Source: Marinobacterium litorale DSM 23545
GTDB lineage: Bacteria > Pseudomonadota > Gammaproteobacteria > Pseudomonadales > Balneatricaceae
Direction: 5' to 3'
Length of the DNA: 52,704 nt
Assembly: GCF_000428985.1 (NCBI RefSeq)
Contig: NZ_AUAZ01000027.1
Coordinates: 1-52,704 of the forward strand
The translations under genes and the position numbers were made by a program. Every line of letters starts with the position of its first letter. The stretch's first letter is position 1. Under the pieces are notes generated by a model, which ran no database searches, had not been told where the DNA came from, and saw only the letters and a program-made list of their open reading frames with translations. Shown piece by piece: positions 25,474 to 34,596 of this stretch.

Positions 25474-26481
25474 TTACAGCGGAGTAGCGTTAGAGCGGAT
25501 CGTTTCCATGATTTCCGAGCCGATCTCTTCTTCCATCAGCGGCCATACCTGCTCACGAGCCGCCTTGGCAAACTCACGGATCTGCTCTTCGGACGGTTCG
25601 AAGTACTCCATACCGGCTTCCTGAGCCTTGGCAATGTAGTATTCATCCTGCTCTTTGGCAGCCTTGAACTGGTCGTTCATGATTTCGATTGCAGCTTCGC
25701 TGACCACTTTCTGCTGCTCTTCGGACATGCTCTCCCAGGAGTCCAGGTTCATGGAAAGAACACCGGTCATGAAGAAGTGCTTGGTCTGAACGTAGTAATC
25801 CAGGGAGTCACGGAAGTACTCGTAATCCCAATAGATCACGTTACCGGCTTCACCGTCGACAACACCGGTCTGCAGCGCGGTGTAAACTTCGCCCCAGTCG
25901 ATAGCAGCGGTCTGGTAACCCAGCGCCTGCATGGTCTGCGGAGCCGGGAATACGGTCATGGTACGTACTTTCAGACCATCCGCATCAGCAATGTTGAGCG
26001 CGTACTTGCCGCGGGAACCCACACCGTTAAAACCTTCTGGCCAGGGGCCGAAGAACTTCAGGCCGATATCCTGATAGATGCCGCCCAGCATGTTGTTAAC
26101 CCAGCCGCCCGGGCTGTATGCGTTCAGCGCTTCATCCCAGGACATGGTCATGTAAGGGGTATAGATAACGCCGATACGCTTGTCATAGGACGTCATCGGC
26201 CAGTTCAGCATCACGTCGACGTCGCCCGCCACGTGAAGGTCGAAAACTTCCTGCTGGCCACCCAGTTCGTTCTGGTAGTAAACGCGCGCTTCGATATCGC
26301 CACCGGACTTCTCTTCGATCAGTTTGCCCCATTTTTCCAGAGCGTTACCGGCAGGAGATCCCTTGGTACCGGAGTCCGTAGCCAGCTTCAGAGTCAGAGC
26401 GTGAGCGCTGGTGGTCGCCAGGCAGGCTGCGGTTACAGCAGTCGCCAGCAGGGTTTTCAATTTCAATCCTGTTGCTTTCAT
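25474..26481 (-). CDS. dctP: TRAP transporter substrate-binding protein DctP
   Basis: Periplasmic binding protein of the dctPQM transporter. From the ATG at 26481 it has 335 residues, beginning MKATGLKLKTLLATAVTAAC, a signal peptide ending near AHA at about residue 28. The binding arginine expected for carboxylate ligands is in GLKVRTMTVFPAPQ, about residue 173. A longer frame begins with TTG at 26529 and would spoil the signal peptide. The ligand is unknown; its neighbour upstream is a betaine-type BCCT gene, so a methylamine or carboxylate related to betaine use is possible but not shown. Confidence 0.9.
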   Translation of the reverse strand: MKATGLKLKTLLATAVTAACLATTSAHALTLKLATDSGTKGSPAGNALEKWGKLIEEKSGGDIEARVYYQNELGGQQEVFDLHVAGDVDVMLNWPMTSYDKRIGVIYTPYMTMSWDEALNAYSPGGWVNNMLGGIYQDIGLKFFGPWPEGFNGVGSRGKYALNIADADGLKVRTMTVFPAPQTMQALGYQTAAIDWGEVYTALQTGVVDGEAGNVIYWDYEYFRDSLDYYVQTKHFFMTGVLSMNLDSWESMSEEQQKVVSEAAIEIMNDQFKAAKEQDEYYIAKAQEAGMEYFEPSEEQIREFAKAAREQVWPLMEEEIGSEIMETIRSNATPL

Positions 26482-26550
26482 TGCTTTAAATACCCCTTGG
26501 TTTGTCGTCGATCTCTTGGATCCGGGCAACCGCGATAGCCACCCGTCCCC

Positions 26551-26799
26551 TTAGTGAATTCGCGCGCGTACGTTTTCGACCATCGCCGCCACGCTGGGGA
26601 GCATCAGCCCCCTCGATTCGCGCTCCAGCTCAGACACCATCTGCTTTACAGCAGCGAGTCCGTCCTGCGGCGCCCCTTCGAGCCAATCCTGCAGCTCGTT
26701 TTCAATCAGCGCTGCGTCGGCTCCGACCGGCAGTGCCAGCCCGAGCTCCCGCAAGCGGTTCGCAAAATCCTCAAGGTCGATCAGATCTGCAAACATCAT
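26551..26799 (-). CDS. Small acidic protein of unknown function after the BCCT gene
   Basis: Unrecognised. From the ATG at 26799 it has 82 residues; a TTG at 26826 would give 91. It looks soluble and mainly helical, with many Glu/Asp and Leu residues (LIDLEDFANRLRELGLALP, then ALIENELQDWLEGAP). There is no signal peptide, cysteine pair or membrane segment. It lies 34 bases after the BCCT stop and 69 bases before dctP on the same strand, so it probably shares their transcript. An accessory or regulatory role with the transporter is only a guess. Confidence 0.6.
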   Translation of the reverse strand: MMFADLIDLEDFANRLRELGLALPVGADAALIENELQDWLEGAPQDGLAAVKQMVSELERESRGLMLPSVAAMVENVRARIH

Positions 26800-26833
26800 T
26801 TCGTTTATTTCGCCTCTCTCGAACAACGCTGTA

Positions 26834-28435
26834 TCAGTGCAGGTGCACTTCGGACTTCAGCCCGCGATACAGACTCAGACACATCAGAATCAGGACGACG
26901 GTGAACGGCAGCCCGGTAGTCACGGCACCGGCCTGCAGTGCGACCAGCGCATCGGAGCCGCCGCCCACAAGCAGGGTTCCAGCGATGATGCCCACCAGAG
27001 TCGCCCAGAACAGGCGCTGCGGCATGGGCGCATCGGTTTTTCCGCCGGCAGTGATGCTGTCGATAACCAGAGAACCGGAGTCAGACGAGGTGATGAAGAA
27101 AACCAACACCAGCACGATACCCACGATGGACAGCAAACCGGTCATGGGCAGGTTCTCAAACATCTGGAACATCGCCTGTGACACATCACCGATACCGTTG
27201 GCCAGCGCACCGACGCCATTTGAAGCCTGCTCAATCGCGGTACCACCCATTACACTCATCCACAGCACGGTCACCAGTGTCGGGATCAGCAGCACGGCAG
27301 TGATGAACTCACGCACAGTACGCCCTTTGGATACACGCGCGATGAACATGCCGACAAACGGTGACCAGGAGATCCACCATGCCCAGTAGAAGACAGTCCA
27401 GCCGTGGAACCAGGTAGTATCTTCACGATCGATCCAGCCGGAGAGCGCAACCACATTACCTGCGTAGCTGCTGACCACAGTGCCCATGGTCTTGAAAATC
27501 GCCAGCGTCGGGCCGACCACGATAATCACGGCAATCAGGGCTGCGGCGATAATCATGTTGATGTTGCTAAGCAGTTTGACGCCGCCGTCCAGACCGCGAG
27601 CGACGGAGAACAGGGCAACACCGGTAACGATAATGATCACCGCGACCTGCGTGGAGAGGTCATTGGCGATACCGAAAAGGTAGTTCAGACCACCTGCAGC
27701 CTGCTGGGCACCCAGGCCCAGCGACGTAGCCAGACCAAAGATCGTGGCAAGAACCGCCAGAATGTCGATCAGGTGACCGATCGGGCCCCAGGTGTGACGT
27801 CCCAGCAGCGGATAGAAAGCGGAACGGATGGTCAGCGGCAGGCCCTTGTTGTAGGCAAAGAACGCCAGCGCCAGCGCTACCACGCCATAAATTGCCCAGG
27901 GATGAAGCCCCCAATGGAACATAGTGGCACCCAGGGCCATTGAGGCACCCTCGGGGGTGTTGGCCGGTGCGTTCAGCGGTGTACCGTACCAGTTGGTGTA
28001 GTAAGCCACCGGCTCAGCCACACTCCAGAACATCAGCCCAATACCCATACCCGCAGCAAAAAGCATGGAGAACCAGGAGAGCGTAGAGAATTCGGGCTTG
28101 GCGTTAACGCCACCCAGACGCACACGACCCACCGGCAGGAAAATCAATGCCAGACAGAAAACAACAAACAGGTTACAGCCGATCATAAACAGCCAGTCAA
28201 AATTCTCGATTGACCAGCCGCGTGCGCCTGTCAGCGCCTCCTTTGCACCGCTCGGGAACAGAAGCGTTGCAATAATGAACATCAGTATCAGACCAGCACT
28301 GATACCAAATACCGGGTTATGCACATCAAGCCCCATGAGCTTGACGTTGTCCTGACCGACTTGGTAGTCGGTGTCGTATGCAGCAGTTATCGCTATCGCT
28401 TCCGCTCTAGCTCCCTGTTGATTCACACCTTTCAT
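26834..28435 (-). CDS. BCCT-family betaine/carnitine/choline transporter
   Basis: Secondary carrier for quaternary ammonium compounds, 533 residues with about 12 membrane helices. The glycine stretch is GMGIG at 129-133, the pattern of sodium-coupled members such as BetP, followed by FWSVAEP. The conserved aromatic box is in HGWTVFYWAWWISWSPF (Trp346, Phe349, Tyr350, Trp351, Trp353, Trp354, Trp357). The short C-terminal tail lacks a long regulatory extension. AAGGAG precedes the ATG. Its place in a betaine catabolic region and the shared upstream motif indicate uptake of betaine as nutrient. Choline or dimethylglycine remain possible. Confidence 0.93.
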   Translation of the reverse strand: MKGVNQQGARAEAIAITAAYDTDYQVGQDNVKLMGLDVHNPVFGISAGLILMFIIATLLFPSGAKEALTGARGWSIENFDWLFMIGCNLFVVFCLALIFLPVGRVRLGGVNAKPEFSTLSWFSMLFAAGMGIGLMFWSVAEPVAYYTNWYGTPLNAPANTPEGASMALGATMFHWGLHPWAIYGVVALALAFFAYNKGLPLTIRSAFYPLLGRHTWGPIGHLIDILAVLATIFGLATSLGLGAQQAAGGLNYLFGIANDLSTQVAVIIIVTGVALFSVARGLDGGVKLLSNINMIIAAALIAVIIVVGPTLAIFKTMGTVVSSYAGNVVALSGWIDREDTTWFHGWTVFYWAWWISWSPFVGMFIARVSKGRTVREFITAVLLIPTLVTVLWMSVMGGTAIEQASNGVGALANGIGDVSQAMFQMFENLPMTGLLSIVGIVLVLVFFITSSDSGSLVIDSITAGGKTDAPMPQRLFWATLVGIIAGTLLVGGGSDALVALQAGAVTTGLPFTVVLILMCLSLYRGLKSEVHLH

Positions 28436-29005
28436 GAAGCTCTCCTTCGGACTGTCTTATCGCGCGGAACCTATTCCGTCACGGATATTCTTTCTTTTTA
28501 TTTTGTGCAGTCTCGGGGTGGTGCTGATCAAAATGACCGCAGAAAGCGAGAGGAACTTTCCGTCCGAAAATTCGGACCGGCCACACCCGGCTGCCAAGCC
28601 TCATCCATACTACGAATGCGTGAATTAACTGTTGTCCCCTTAGCGACAGCCAACTGGTGGAATAGCTACTTATTGCGACATGGCGTGAACCACTTATCTG
28701 TTTGCGACACGTTAAAAACCGTCAGCGAGCGATAAAACGGGATTGTCACAGATCTGGAGTAGCGCACTCGAAAATACGCATAAAAACCAAGTCAAAAACC
28801 TGACCGCCGGGTCGGGAAGCCGGATTTTACGGGCACTCGGCGATCTTCAAGCAGTGAATTTCATGCCAAGACGCAGGAAGGGTTTAGCTGCATCCACTGG
28901 ATGGCTAAAGCGCTTGGCGACTGGTGTGGCCAGCCAAAGTGAAGCCAGGTTTGGCGCCGCATATAGTCGACAGCGTCATGCCAAAACAGCGCTATTTCAA
29001 CGCTT
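28436..29005. promoter_or_regulatory. BCCT upstream region with three TGTCGC sites
   Basis: This 570-base gap holds no convincing gene. On the minus strand, in the BCCT direction, three copies of TGTCGC occur: TGTCGCAAACAGAT at 28696-28709, TGTCGCAATAAGTA at 28667-28680 and TGTCGCTAAGG at 28638-28648, spaced 29 and 32 bases. The first is nearly identical to the gbcA site. Short frames here (for example 28434-28628 and 28743-29045, both plus) lack ribosome sites or recognisable domains. Confidence 0.55.
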
Positions 29006-29962
29006 CTACGGCTTCTCCGAGGTGCTTCCATACACCAGCGCATAAAAGCTATTGAGATTAGCCCGGATGTAGTCGAGAAAAGCCTGCATCACCGGCGTGG
29101 GATGTTTGCCTGCCGGGTGAACGGTACACCAGGAGCGACGCAGCGGAAGGCCATCCAGAGAGAGCACCTTCAGCTCATCCAGTCTCAGCTCTGCGGCAAT
29201 GCTCAGCCGGGGCAGTACAGCGACCCCAAGCCCTGCCAGCACACCGTGTTTGATCGCGGCATTGGAACCCAGCTCCATTCTGGGGTTAAGTGTCAGACGT
29301 CGGCTGCGACACCAATCCTCAAGCGCATGCCGGGTACCGGATCCGGGCTCCCGAATTAACAATCCCGCATCAAAGAAGTCCTGCGCAGTCAGCTGGCTAT
29401 CATTCAGCAGAGGATCGTCAGCACGAACCACCGGCACCAGCTCATTATCCAGAAACGGCATACTGGCCAGCGAACGGGAGTCCGGCACCATCCCCATGAT
29501 TACCAGATCGTCGCGGTTTTCATTCAAGCGCTCCACGGCTTGTGCGCGATTGACCACCCGCAGCCGCACATCCACCTGGGTGTACTCCTTGAGAAAACCC
29601 TCCAGCAGATAGGGCACGACGTACTGGGCGGTACTGACGGCTGCAAGCCTTAATTCACCCCGCACCTGCCCCTGAAGTTCATCGAGCTCCATCTGCAGTC
29701 GCTCAAGGTCACCGAACATTGAGCGAACAACGCCGATCACCTGCTCGCCTGCAGCGGTGACGTAAAGACTTTTGCCCACATATTCGAACACCGGTTGCCC
29801 CAGCGCCTGCTCCAACTGGCGGATCTGCGCGCTGACAGCGGGCTGGGTGAGTCCCAGCTCGTCAGCCGCCCGGCTATAGCTCTGCTGCTGATAAACCGCC
29901 TTGAACACCTGAAGCTGGCGAAAAGAGAGACGATTTAGCAACTGGTTAAGGGTGTAAGCCAT
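29006..29962 (-). CDS. pycR: LysR-type regulator PycR
   Basis: Predicted regulator of the divergent pyruvate carboxylase genes. From the ATG at 29962 (318 residues) it has a LysR helix-turn-helix (about 14-35: SYSRAADELGLTQPAVSAQIRQLEQ) and a CbbR-like effector domain with ELRLAAVSTAQYVVPYLL and REPGSGTRHALEDW. A longer frame from a TTG at 29998 is less likely. The order pycR-pycA-pycB is the same as in Pseudomonas. An effector cannot be deduced. Confidence 0.88.
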   Translation of the reverse strand: MAYTLNQLLNRLSFRQLQVFKAVYQQQSYSRAADELGLTQPAVSAQIRQLEQALGQPVFEYVGKSLYVTAAGEQVIGVVRSMFGDLERLQMELDELQGQVRGELRLAAVSTAQYVVPYLLEGFLKEYTQVDVRLRVVNRAQAVERLNENRDDLVIMGMVPDSRSLASMPFLDNELVPVVRADDPLLNDSQLTAQDFFDAGLLIREPGSGTRHALEDWCRSRRLTLNPRMELGSNAAIKHGVLAGLGVAVLPRLSIAAELRLDELKVLSLDGLPLRRSWCTVHPAGKHPTPVMQAFLDYIRANLNSFYALVYGSTSEKP

Positions 29963-29998
29963 GGCTCTGCTCGCTACTCGGGGTTTGTAACGCACCAA

Positions 29999-30018
29999 TC
30001 ATAAGGTAGACCTTATGA
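29999..30018. promoter_or_regulatory. Palindromic operator candidate between pycR and pycA
   Basis: TCATAAGG and CCTTATGA are perfect 8-bp arms separated by TAGA. The site lies 37 bases before pycR and 89 bases before pycA, and contains an ATA...TAT core as in LysR-type boxes. It is the obvious candidate for PycR binding and autoregulation. Confidence 0.6.
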
Positions 30019-30106
30019 CACATAGAAAAAATATCAATTTATCCTTTTTCTCCGACTGTACTACTGTGGATTGATCTGATCGATCCACGCTTCAGGGAGA
30101 AGATCC

Positions 30107-31522
30107 ATGCTGAAAAAGATCCTGATTGCCAACCGCGGCGAAATCGCCGTGCGCATCGTGCGCGCCTGTGCCGAAATGGGCATTCGGTCGGTGGCAATCT
30201 ATACCGAACCGGATCGCTACTCGCTGCATGTAAAGCGCGCCGATGAAGCGCACTACATGGGAGAAGATCCGCTGGCGGGTTATCTGGACCCGCGCCGAAT
30301 CGTCAATCTGGCGGTGGAAACCGGTTGCGACGCCATCCATCCCGGTTATGGCTTCTTATCCGAAAACAGCGAATTTGCTCGCATCTGCGCCGAGCGCGGC
30401 ATCACCTTTATCGGCCCCAAAGCCGATGTTATCGCCCGGATGGGTGATAAAACCGCGGCTCGCGCCAGCATGATCGCAGCCGGGGTACCGGTAACGCCCG
30501 GTTCCGAAGGTAACCTGGCGGACCTTGATGAAGCGCTAAGAGTAGCCGACTCCATCGGTTATCCGGTCATGCTCAAAGCCACATCCGGCGGCGGCGGGCG
30601 CGGTATCCGTCGCTGCGACAGTGCTGCCGAACTCAAAACTCAGTACCCGCGGGTTATCTCCGAAGCAACCAAGGCGTTCGGCTCAGCCGAAGTCTTCCTG
30701 GAGAAGTGCATTGTCGATCCCAAACATATCGAAGTGCAGATTCTGGCTGACAGCCAGGGCAGCGCGATTCACCTCTATGAACGTGACTGCTCAATTCAGC
30801 GCCGCAACCAGAAGCTGATCGAGATCGCTCCCAGCCCTCAGCTGACACCGGAGCAGCGCAATTACGTGGGTGACCTGGCCGTGCGTGCAGCCAAGGCCGT
30901 CGGGTACGAAAATGCGGGTACGGTTGAGTTCCTGGTCACCGGCAATGAAATCTACTTCATGGAGATGAACACCCGGGTTCAGGTGGAGCACACCATTTCC
31001 GAACAGATCACCGGCGTAGATATCGTCCGTGAGCAGATCCGCATCGCCTCCGGTTTGCCGCTGAGTTACCGCCAGGACGATATCAGCCATCGCGGCTTTG
31101 CCCTGCAGTTCCGTATTAATGCCGAGGACCCGAAAAACAACTTCCTGCCCAGTTTCGGCCGTATCACCCGTTATTACGCGCCCGGTGGCCCGGGCGTGCG
31201 CACCGATACGGCGATCTATACCGGTTACACTATCCCGCCCTACTTTGACTCCATGTGCCTGAAGCTGATTGTCTGGGCACTGAACTGGGAAGAGGCATTG
31301 GATCGGGGCGCCCGGGCACTGTCCGACATGCGGGTACAGGGGGTCAAAACCACTGCGCGCTATTACCAGGAGATCCTCAACGATCCCGATTTTCGCAGCG
31401 GTGAGTTCAACACCAGCTTCGTCCCCAATCATCCGCAACTGCAGAACTATTCGGAAAAGCGGGACCCCAGCGAGATCGCCCTGGCCATAGCCGCCGCCAT
31501 TGCGGCCCATGCCGGCGTATAA
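30107..31522 (+). CDS. pycA: Pyruvate carboxylase subunit A (biotin carboxylase)
   Basis: ATP-dependent carboxylation of biotin on PycB. The 471 residues have the normal biotin carboxylase layout: N-terminal ILIANRGEIAVRI, an ATP-grasp domain with the GGGGRGIR loop (about 163-170), and the catalytic EMNTRVQVEHTISEQITG block with Glu and Arg residues intact. With PycB it makes oxaloacetate from pyruvate, refilling the TCA cycle. It could in principle serve another carboxylase, but pycB lies 24 bases downstream and the pair matches the two-subunit pyruvate carboxylase of Pseudomonas. Confidence 0.93.
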   Translation: MLKKILIANRGEIAVRIVRACAEMGIRSVAIYTEPDRYSLHVKRADEAHYMGEDPLAGYLDPRRIVNLAVETGCDAIHPGYGFLSENSEFARICAERGITFIGPKADVIARMGDKTAARASMIAAGVPVTPGSEGNLADLDEALRVADSIGYPVMLKATSGGGGRGIRRCDSAAELKTQYPRVISEATKAFGSAEVFLEKCIVDPKHIEVQILADSQGSAIHLYERDCSIQRRNQKLIEIAPSPQLTPEQRNYVGDLAVRAAKAVGYENAGTVEFLVTGNEIYFMEMNTRVQVEHTISEQITGVDIVREQIRIASGLPLSYRQDDISHRGFALQFRINAEDPKNNFLPSFGRITRYYAPGGPGVRTDTAIYTGYTIPPYFDSMCLKLIVWALNWEEALDRGARALSDMRVQGVKTTARYYQEILNDPDFRSGEFNTSFVPNHPQLQNYSEKRDPSEIALAIAAAIAAHAGV

Positions 31523-31546
31523 ACCGTCGCGATAAGGAGAGATTCG

Positions 31547-33343
31547 ATGAGCAAGATAAACGTTACTGATGTCATTCTGCGCGATGCCCACCAGTCCCTG
31601 ATCGCGACCCGCATGCGTACCGAAGATATGCTGCCGATCTGTGACAAGCTGGATCGGGTTGGTTTCTGGTCGCTGGAAGTCTGGGGCGGCGCCACCTTCG
31701 ATGCCTGCGTGCGTTTCCTGAAAGAGGACCCCTGGGAGCGTCTGCGCCAACTGCGTAAAGCGCTGCCCAACACGCGCCTGCAGATGTTACTGCGCGGACA
31801 GAACCTGCTGGGCTACCGCCACTACGCTGATGATGTGGTGGAAGCCTTTGTCGCAAAAGCCGCCGACAACGGTATCGATGTATTCCGGGTATTCGATGCG
31901 CTGAACGATCTGCGTAACCTAGAGGTGGCGATCAAGGCGGTCAAGAAAGCCGGCAAACACGCCCAGGGCACCATCTGTTACACCACCAGCCCGGTTCATA
32001 CCGAAAAGCTGTTCGTGAAGCAGGCCAAGGCTCTGAAAAAGATGGGCGCCGACTCCATCGCGATCAAGGATATGGCCGGTCTGCTGACACCCTACGCCAC
32101 CTACGACCTGATCAAAGCGATCAAGGGTGCCGTGGATCTGCCGGTTTTTATCCACAGCCACGCCACCGCCGGTCTCGCCGCCCAATGCCAGCTGAAAGCA
32201 ATTGAAGCCGGTGCCGAGCATATCGATACCGCTATCTCCGCCTTCGCCTGGGGCACCAGCCATCCGGCCACCGAGTCTCAGGTCGCAGCGTTACGCGGCA
32301 CTAAATGGGATACCGGTCTGGATCTGGAACTGCTGGGCGAGATCGCCGATTACTTCCGCGACGTGCGCAAGAAGTACCACCAGTTCGAATCCGAGTTCAC
32401 CCGCGAGGATGTCTCGGTACAGATCAACCAGGTACCGGGCGGGATGATGTCCAACCTGGCGAATCAGCTCAAAGAGCAGAATGCGCTGAGCCGGATCCGA
32501 GAGGTGTTCGCGGAGATTCCCGCTGTCCGCAAGGATCTGGGCTACCCACCTCTGGTAACCCCCACTTCACAGATTGTCGGGACCCAGGCGGTGCTGAATG
32601 TACTGACCGGCGAGCGCTACAAGACGATCACCAATGAGGTCAAACGTTACCTTCAAGGCGGGTACGGCCACCCACCTGCTGACGTGAATGCCGCACTGCG
32701 GACCAAAGCGGTGGGCAAAGAGGAACTGATCGACGGGCGCCCGGCGGACCTGCTCAAACCGGAAATGGCACGCCTGCGCAAAGAGATTGGCGAACTGGCC
32801 CAGAGCGATGAAGACGTGCTGACCTTTGCCATGTTCCAGGATATCGGCCGCCAGTTTCTGGAGGAGCGCGCCGCCGGCACGCTGCAGCCAGAGGCGCTGC
32901 TACCCATCGAGAAAGCCGGACGCTCGGTCGATGAAGGCGTGGCTACCGAGTTCAAGATCGACGTACACGGGGAGACCTACGAGGTCGCCATTACCGGTGT
33001 CGGCGGTCATGAGAGTGGCAAGCGCCACATCTACCTGACGCTGGATGGTATGCCCGAAGAGGTGCTGTTTGAATCTCTCAACAGCTTTACCGGCACCACG
33101 GCGAGCGGCCGTCGCCAGGCGTCGTCTCCAGGACATGTTACCACCGGCATGCCTGGCAATATTGTCGATGTGCTGGTAGCCGTCGGCGACAAGGTCGAGG
33201 CTGGCCAGGCGGTGTTGATCACCGAAGCGATGAAGATGGAAACCGAAATTCAGGCACCGATCTCCGGTACCGTAACAGGCGTACACGTCGACAAGGGCGA
33301 CCGTGTTACCCCGGGTGAGGTACTGGTGGAGATTGAAGCCTAA
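31547..33343 (+). CDS. pycB: Pyruvate carboxylase subunit B (carboxyltransferase with biotinyl domain)
   Basis: Carries the biotin and transfers carboxylate to pyruvate. The 598 residues comprise a carboxyltransferase TIM barrel (about 5-270: VTDVILRDAHQSLIATRMRT, metal-site HSHATAG), a linking helical domain (about 290-460) and a C-terminal biotinyl domain with the lysine in EAMKMET, Lys563. The family also includes the alpha subunit of sodium-pumping oxaloacetate decarboxylase; the pairing with a biotin carboxylase gene and absence of membrane OadB/OadG genes favour pyruvate carboxylase. Confidence 0.92.
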   Translation: MSKINVTDVILRDAHQSLIATRMRTEDMLPICDKLDRVGFWSLEVWGGATFDACVRFLKEDPWERLRQLRKALPNTRLQMLLRGQNLLGYRHYADDVVEAFVAKAADNGIDVFRVFDALNDLRNLEVAIKAVKKAGKHAQGTICYTTSPVHTEKLFVKQAKALKKMGADSIAIKDMAGLLTPYATYDLIKAIKGAVDLPVFIHSHATAGLAAQCQLKAIEAGAEHIDTAISAFAWGTSHPATESQVAALRGTKWDTGLDLELLGEIADYFRDVRKKYHQFESEFTREDVSVQINQVPGGMMSNLANQLKEQNALSRIREVFAEIPAVRKDLGYPPLVTPTSQIVGTQAVLNVLTGERYKTITNEVKRYLQGGYGHPPADVNAALRTKAVGKEELIDGRPADLLKPEMARLRKEIGELAQSDEDVLTFAMFQDIGRQFLEERAAGTLQPEALLPIEKAGRSVDEGVATEFKIDVHGETYEVAITGVGGHESGKRHIYLTLDGMPEEVLFESLNSFTGTTASGRRQASSPGHVTTGMPGNIVDVLVAVGDKVEAGQAVLITEAMKMETEIQAPISGTVTGVHVDKGDRVTPGEVLVEIEA

Positions 33344-33371
33344 AAAGAGCAACTTGGTTGCAATGGAGATT

Positions 33372-33407
33372 GACCCCCGCCGAGGCATCGGTGGGGGTCT
33401 TTTTTTT
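33372..33407 (+). terminator. Rho-independent terminator of pycAB
   Basis: GACCCCC (33372-33378) pairs with GGGGGTC (33393-33399), with further pairing inside, followed by eight T at 33400-33407. It begins 29 bases after the pycB stop. Confidence 0.92.
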
Positions 33408-33467
33408 GTGCAGCCGTCTAGCTCACGAAGACCACCCGAACAAAACCGGCGACAGAAACGACGGGCG

Positions 33468-33495
33468 AAAAAAGCCCCTCTGGGGAGAGGGGGCT
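33468..33495 (-). terminator. Second minus-strand terminator beyond etfB
   Basis: On the minus strand a stem of AGCCCC(C)TCT and AGAGGGGCT with one bulge (33486-33495 with 33473-33481) is followed by six T (A run at 33468-33473). It lies about 300 bases beyond etfB and may back up the nearer terminator. The rest of 33408-33740 shows no gene. Confidence 0.55.
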
Positions 33496-33742
33496 ACAAG
33501 GATTAGAACCGTGAATGCTCCGGGGGTGCACCGGAGACTTGAGGTAAAACCGATATCAGAGGGTAAACCGATACCAGCAACTTGCAGGGGATATATTCCG
33601 CAATCGGCGCACAGAGGTGAGGCTGTCTGGCTTCAGTTGGAATATGTGTCCATTGTCTACTGAACAAACGTCTAACACCTGTTCATGATCGAACCGCGCA
33701 TTGCCATAAACGACACGGTTGAAACGAGTTTCCATCGCCCAC

Positions 33743-33770
33743 AAAAAAGCCAGCGGTATCGACGCTGGCT
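33743..33770 (-). terminator. Rho-independent terminator of the dgc-etf operon
   Basis: AGCCAGCG (33748-33755) and CGCTGGCT (33763-33770) form a perfect 8-bp stem; on the minus strand it is followed by a run of T (A run at 33743-33748). It lies 32 bases after the etfB stop. Confidence 0.85.
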
Positions 33771-33801
33771 TTCCTGAACGTGGGCGCTAAGCAATACCCA
33801 G

Positions 33802-34596
33802 TTAACGGATAACGCCCTCTTCGAGCAGCAGATCAAACACCGCCTGAGCCATTTCGGTGGCGGGCTGATCGCGAAGTACTTTACCGCCGTCGCCGGAGGA
33901 TTTTGCGGTTGCCGCCTTGAATCGATCCGCGGCCGTTTTCGCCTTAACAACCTTGAGTCGTTTCGGACGCTTACGGGCAGGCGCCTCGCTCCACCCCGCT
34001 TTGACGGCATCAGTCACCTCAGCTTGCGCATTCACCGCCGCCAATTCGGCACGGCTGGCTGGGCCAAAGGCGCTCTGACGCGGCGCTTCGGCGGCCATAT
34101 CCACACTGGCCACAAAGGGCAGGGGCACCTTCAGCGAGCGGCGCTGACCACGGGGCAATGCCTGCAACACCTCTGCCTGACCGTTCTCGATAGCAACGAT
34201 CTCCGCCAGACGGGTCACCACCGGCCAGCCGAGGGCCTCGCCCAAGAGGTAGGGAACCATACCGGATGACTCCCCGCTTTCAGCACGCACGCCCGTCAGA
34301 ACGATATCCGGCGTTTCGCCACGCAGATACTGGCTCAAAGCCGGCACCGCATCGGCATTATCGCCTTGGGCAATAATACGCAGCTTTTGTAATCCCATAC
34401 CGGCGTAGGCCCGCAGGGAATCCTCTTCCGGATTACCGGCGTGCAGAACCTCCAGCCCCTTGGGAGCGAGCTTAAGGCCCATTTCCACGGCGCGGGCATC
34501 GGTTTCGGCACGGCGAGCACGGCCGGAACCCGGATGCTTACCCACCGAGATCAGCGCTTTGATGCGAAGATCCGGGAATTTCTTATCAGGCTGCAT
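33802..34596 (-). CDS. etfB: Electron transfer flavoprotein beta subunit, dimethylglycine-linked
   Basis: EtfB-family subunit that, with EtfA, is expected to take electrons released in dimethylglycine demethylation. From the ATG at 34596 it has 264 residues, with the N-terminal KALISVGKHPGSGRARR segment and VLTGVRAESGESSGMVPYLLGEALGWP, typical of the family. GGGGGAG lies 7 bases before this ATG; a TTG at 34602 gives a 2-residue longer frame. A C-terminal Lys/Arg/Ala-rich stretch (about 218-250) is longer than in housekeeping EtfB. It overlaps the etfA end by 11 bases. Confidence 0.88.
   Translation of the reverse strand: MQPDKKFPDLRIKALISVGKHPGSGRARRAETDARAVEMGLKLAPKGLEVLHAGNPEEDSLRAYAGMGLQKLRIIAQGDNADAVPALSQYLRGETPDIVLTGVRAESGESSGMVPYLLGEALGWPVVTRLAEIVAIENGQAEVLQALPRGQRRSLKVPLPFVASVDMAAEAPRQSAFGPASRAELAAVNAQAEVTDAVKAGWSEAPARKRPKRLKVVKAKTAADRFKAATAKSSGDGGKVLRDQPATEMAQAVFDLLLEEGVIR

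Noticed and set aside
28434-28628. 64-codon frame with a hydrophobic stretch upstream of the BCCT gene
   Set aside because: No clear ribosome site, no family resemblance and it overlaps the BCCT start on the other strand.
28743-29045. 100-codon plus-strand frame near the pycR end
   Set aside because: No recognisable domain or convincing start signal, and it runs into the 3' coding part of pycR.
33408-33801. Possible tRNA or small RNA gene between pycB and etfB
   Set aside because: The hairpins here fit terminators on the minus strand; no cloverleaf can be drawn.
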